Under the pieces are notes generated by a model. It was not told the DNA's origin. It ran no database searches and worked only from the letters and a program-made list of their open reading frames with translations. From JAAYAN01 sp964437215 (GTDB lineage: Bacteria > Bacteroidota > Ignavibacteria > Ignavibacteriales > Melioribacteraceae): a stretch of 12,865 bases of DNA. Of the stretch, positions 12,739 to 12,865 are shown piece after piece. Both the position numbers and the translations under genes were made by a program. Location of the stretch: assembly GCA_964437215.1 (NCBI GenBank), contig CAYTFZ010000075.1:1-12865 (forward strand). The letters run 5' to 3'. The first letter of the stretch is position 1. Every line of letters begins with the position of its first letter.

Positions 12739-12865
12739 CTAATGGACTTTTAACTCTTGCGCCAATATTTGCAACATAGTCATTGCTTCTCTTGCAGAAT
12801 CGATTGTAGTGCTCGCAGAATCGATCTGCTATGTTTCGAAAATAAAATCCTGAAGTTTAACTTTA
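12739..12865 (-). pseudogene. 3' end of a gene with an in-frame TAG (partial)
   Basis: One minus-strand frame enters from the window edge as KVKLQDFIFET, meets TAG at 12829-12831, then continues as QIDSASTTIDSAREAMTMLQ and further to a TAG at 12739-12741. The part after the first TAG contains a 21-base repeat (11 identical bases at 12794-12804 and 12815-12825) that encodes the heptads IDSASTT and IDSAREA, as in a coiled coil. A strong terminator lies 19 bases after the second stop. Both points suggest that the reading frame once ended at 12739, and that the TAG at 12829 (one change from CAG) is a nonsense mutation, a sequencing error or the true stop. The identity of the gene is unknown. Confidence 0.4.

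Noticed and set aside
12744..12859. Minus-strand reading in another frame ending NDYVANIGARV, resembling a formylglycine-generating-enzyme or C-type-lectin C-terminus
   Set aside because: That frame is stopped twice at the window edge and gives only about 40 codons; the neighbouring frame with in-phase heptads explains the 21-base repeat better.

Overview
The window looks like chromosomal DNA from the Bacteroidota / Ignavibacteriota-Chlorobiota group, most likely an Ignavibacteria-type heterotroph. The grounds are an AT-rich sequence, weak or absent Shine-Dalgarno sites before several genes, a TAnnTTTG-type promoter element, a TonB-dependent receptor with an N-terminal carboxypeptidase-regulatory-like domain, and a membrane-anchored LytTR regulator. 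This placement rests on gene families and signals only; no marker gene is present.

Region 1 (1-1185) is almost gene-free and repeat-rich. It holds a possible C-terminal tail of an upstream gene (2-55), a diverged tandem duplication carrying GAGACGTTC/GAACGTCTC palindromes, a cluster of degenerate 21-mers, a matched pair of TATATCA-N3-TGATATA palindromes that look like operators, and a nested inverted repeat just before the first large gene.

Region 2 (1186-9564) is a plus-strand block of five well-formed genes. They are a GH94 disaccharide phosphorylase (best guess cellobiose phosphorylase), a strong terminator, a ROK-family sugar kinase, a multi-membrane-span GT-C-type glycosyltransferase, a membrane-anchored LytTR transcription regulator, and a TonB-dependent outer-membrane receptor. 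The phosphorylase would release a hexose 1-phosphate plus a free hexose, and the ROK kinase would phosphorylate the free hexose, so the first two genes form a short catabolic route. A near-match to the AlgR/LytTR box sits between the LytTR gene and the receptor gene, suggesting that the regulator controls the receptor. The block ends in up to three consecutive terminator-like hairpins, one of them a fourth copy of the palindromic repeat from region 1.

Region 3 (about 9600-12738) is an accessory-looking array of small minus-strand genes: an Imm32-like protein with a small partner, a two-span membrane peptide, an unknown membrane protein and a YcxB-like membrane protein. Between them lie repeated hairpin modules and inverted repeats, including two copies of a roughly 90-110 bp module, each directly 3' of a gene, and a perfect 12-bp inverted repeat that coincides with the first and last codons of one gene. 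The layout recalls a cassette array, but no recombinase is in the window and the match to integron attC sites is only partial. A 30-codon plus-strand ORF with a very good ribosome binding site lies inside this array.

At the right edge (12739-12865, minus) is the 3' end of another gene, with heptad repeats, an in-frame TAG and a terminator just beyond its final stop.
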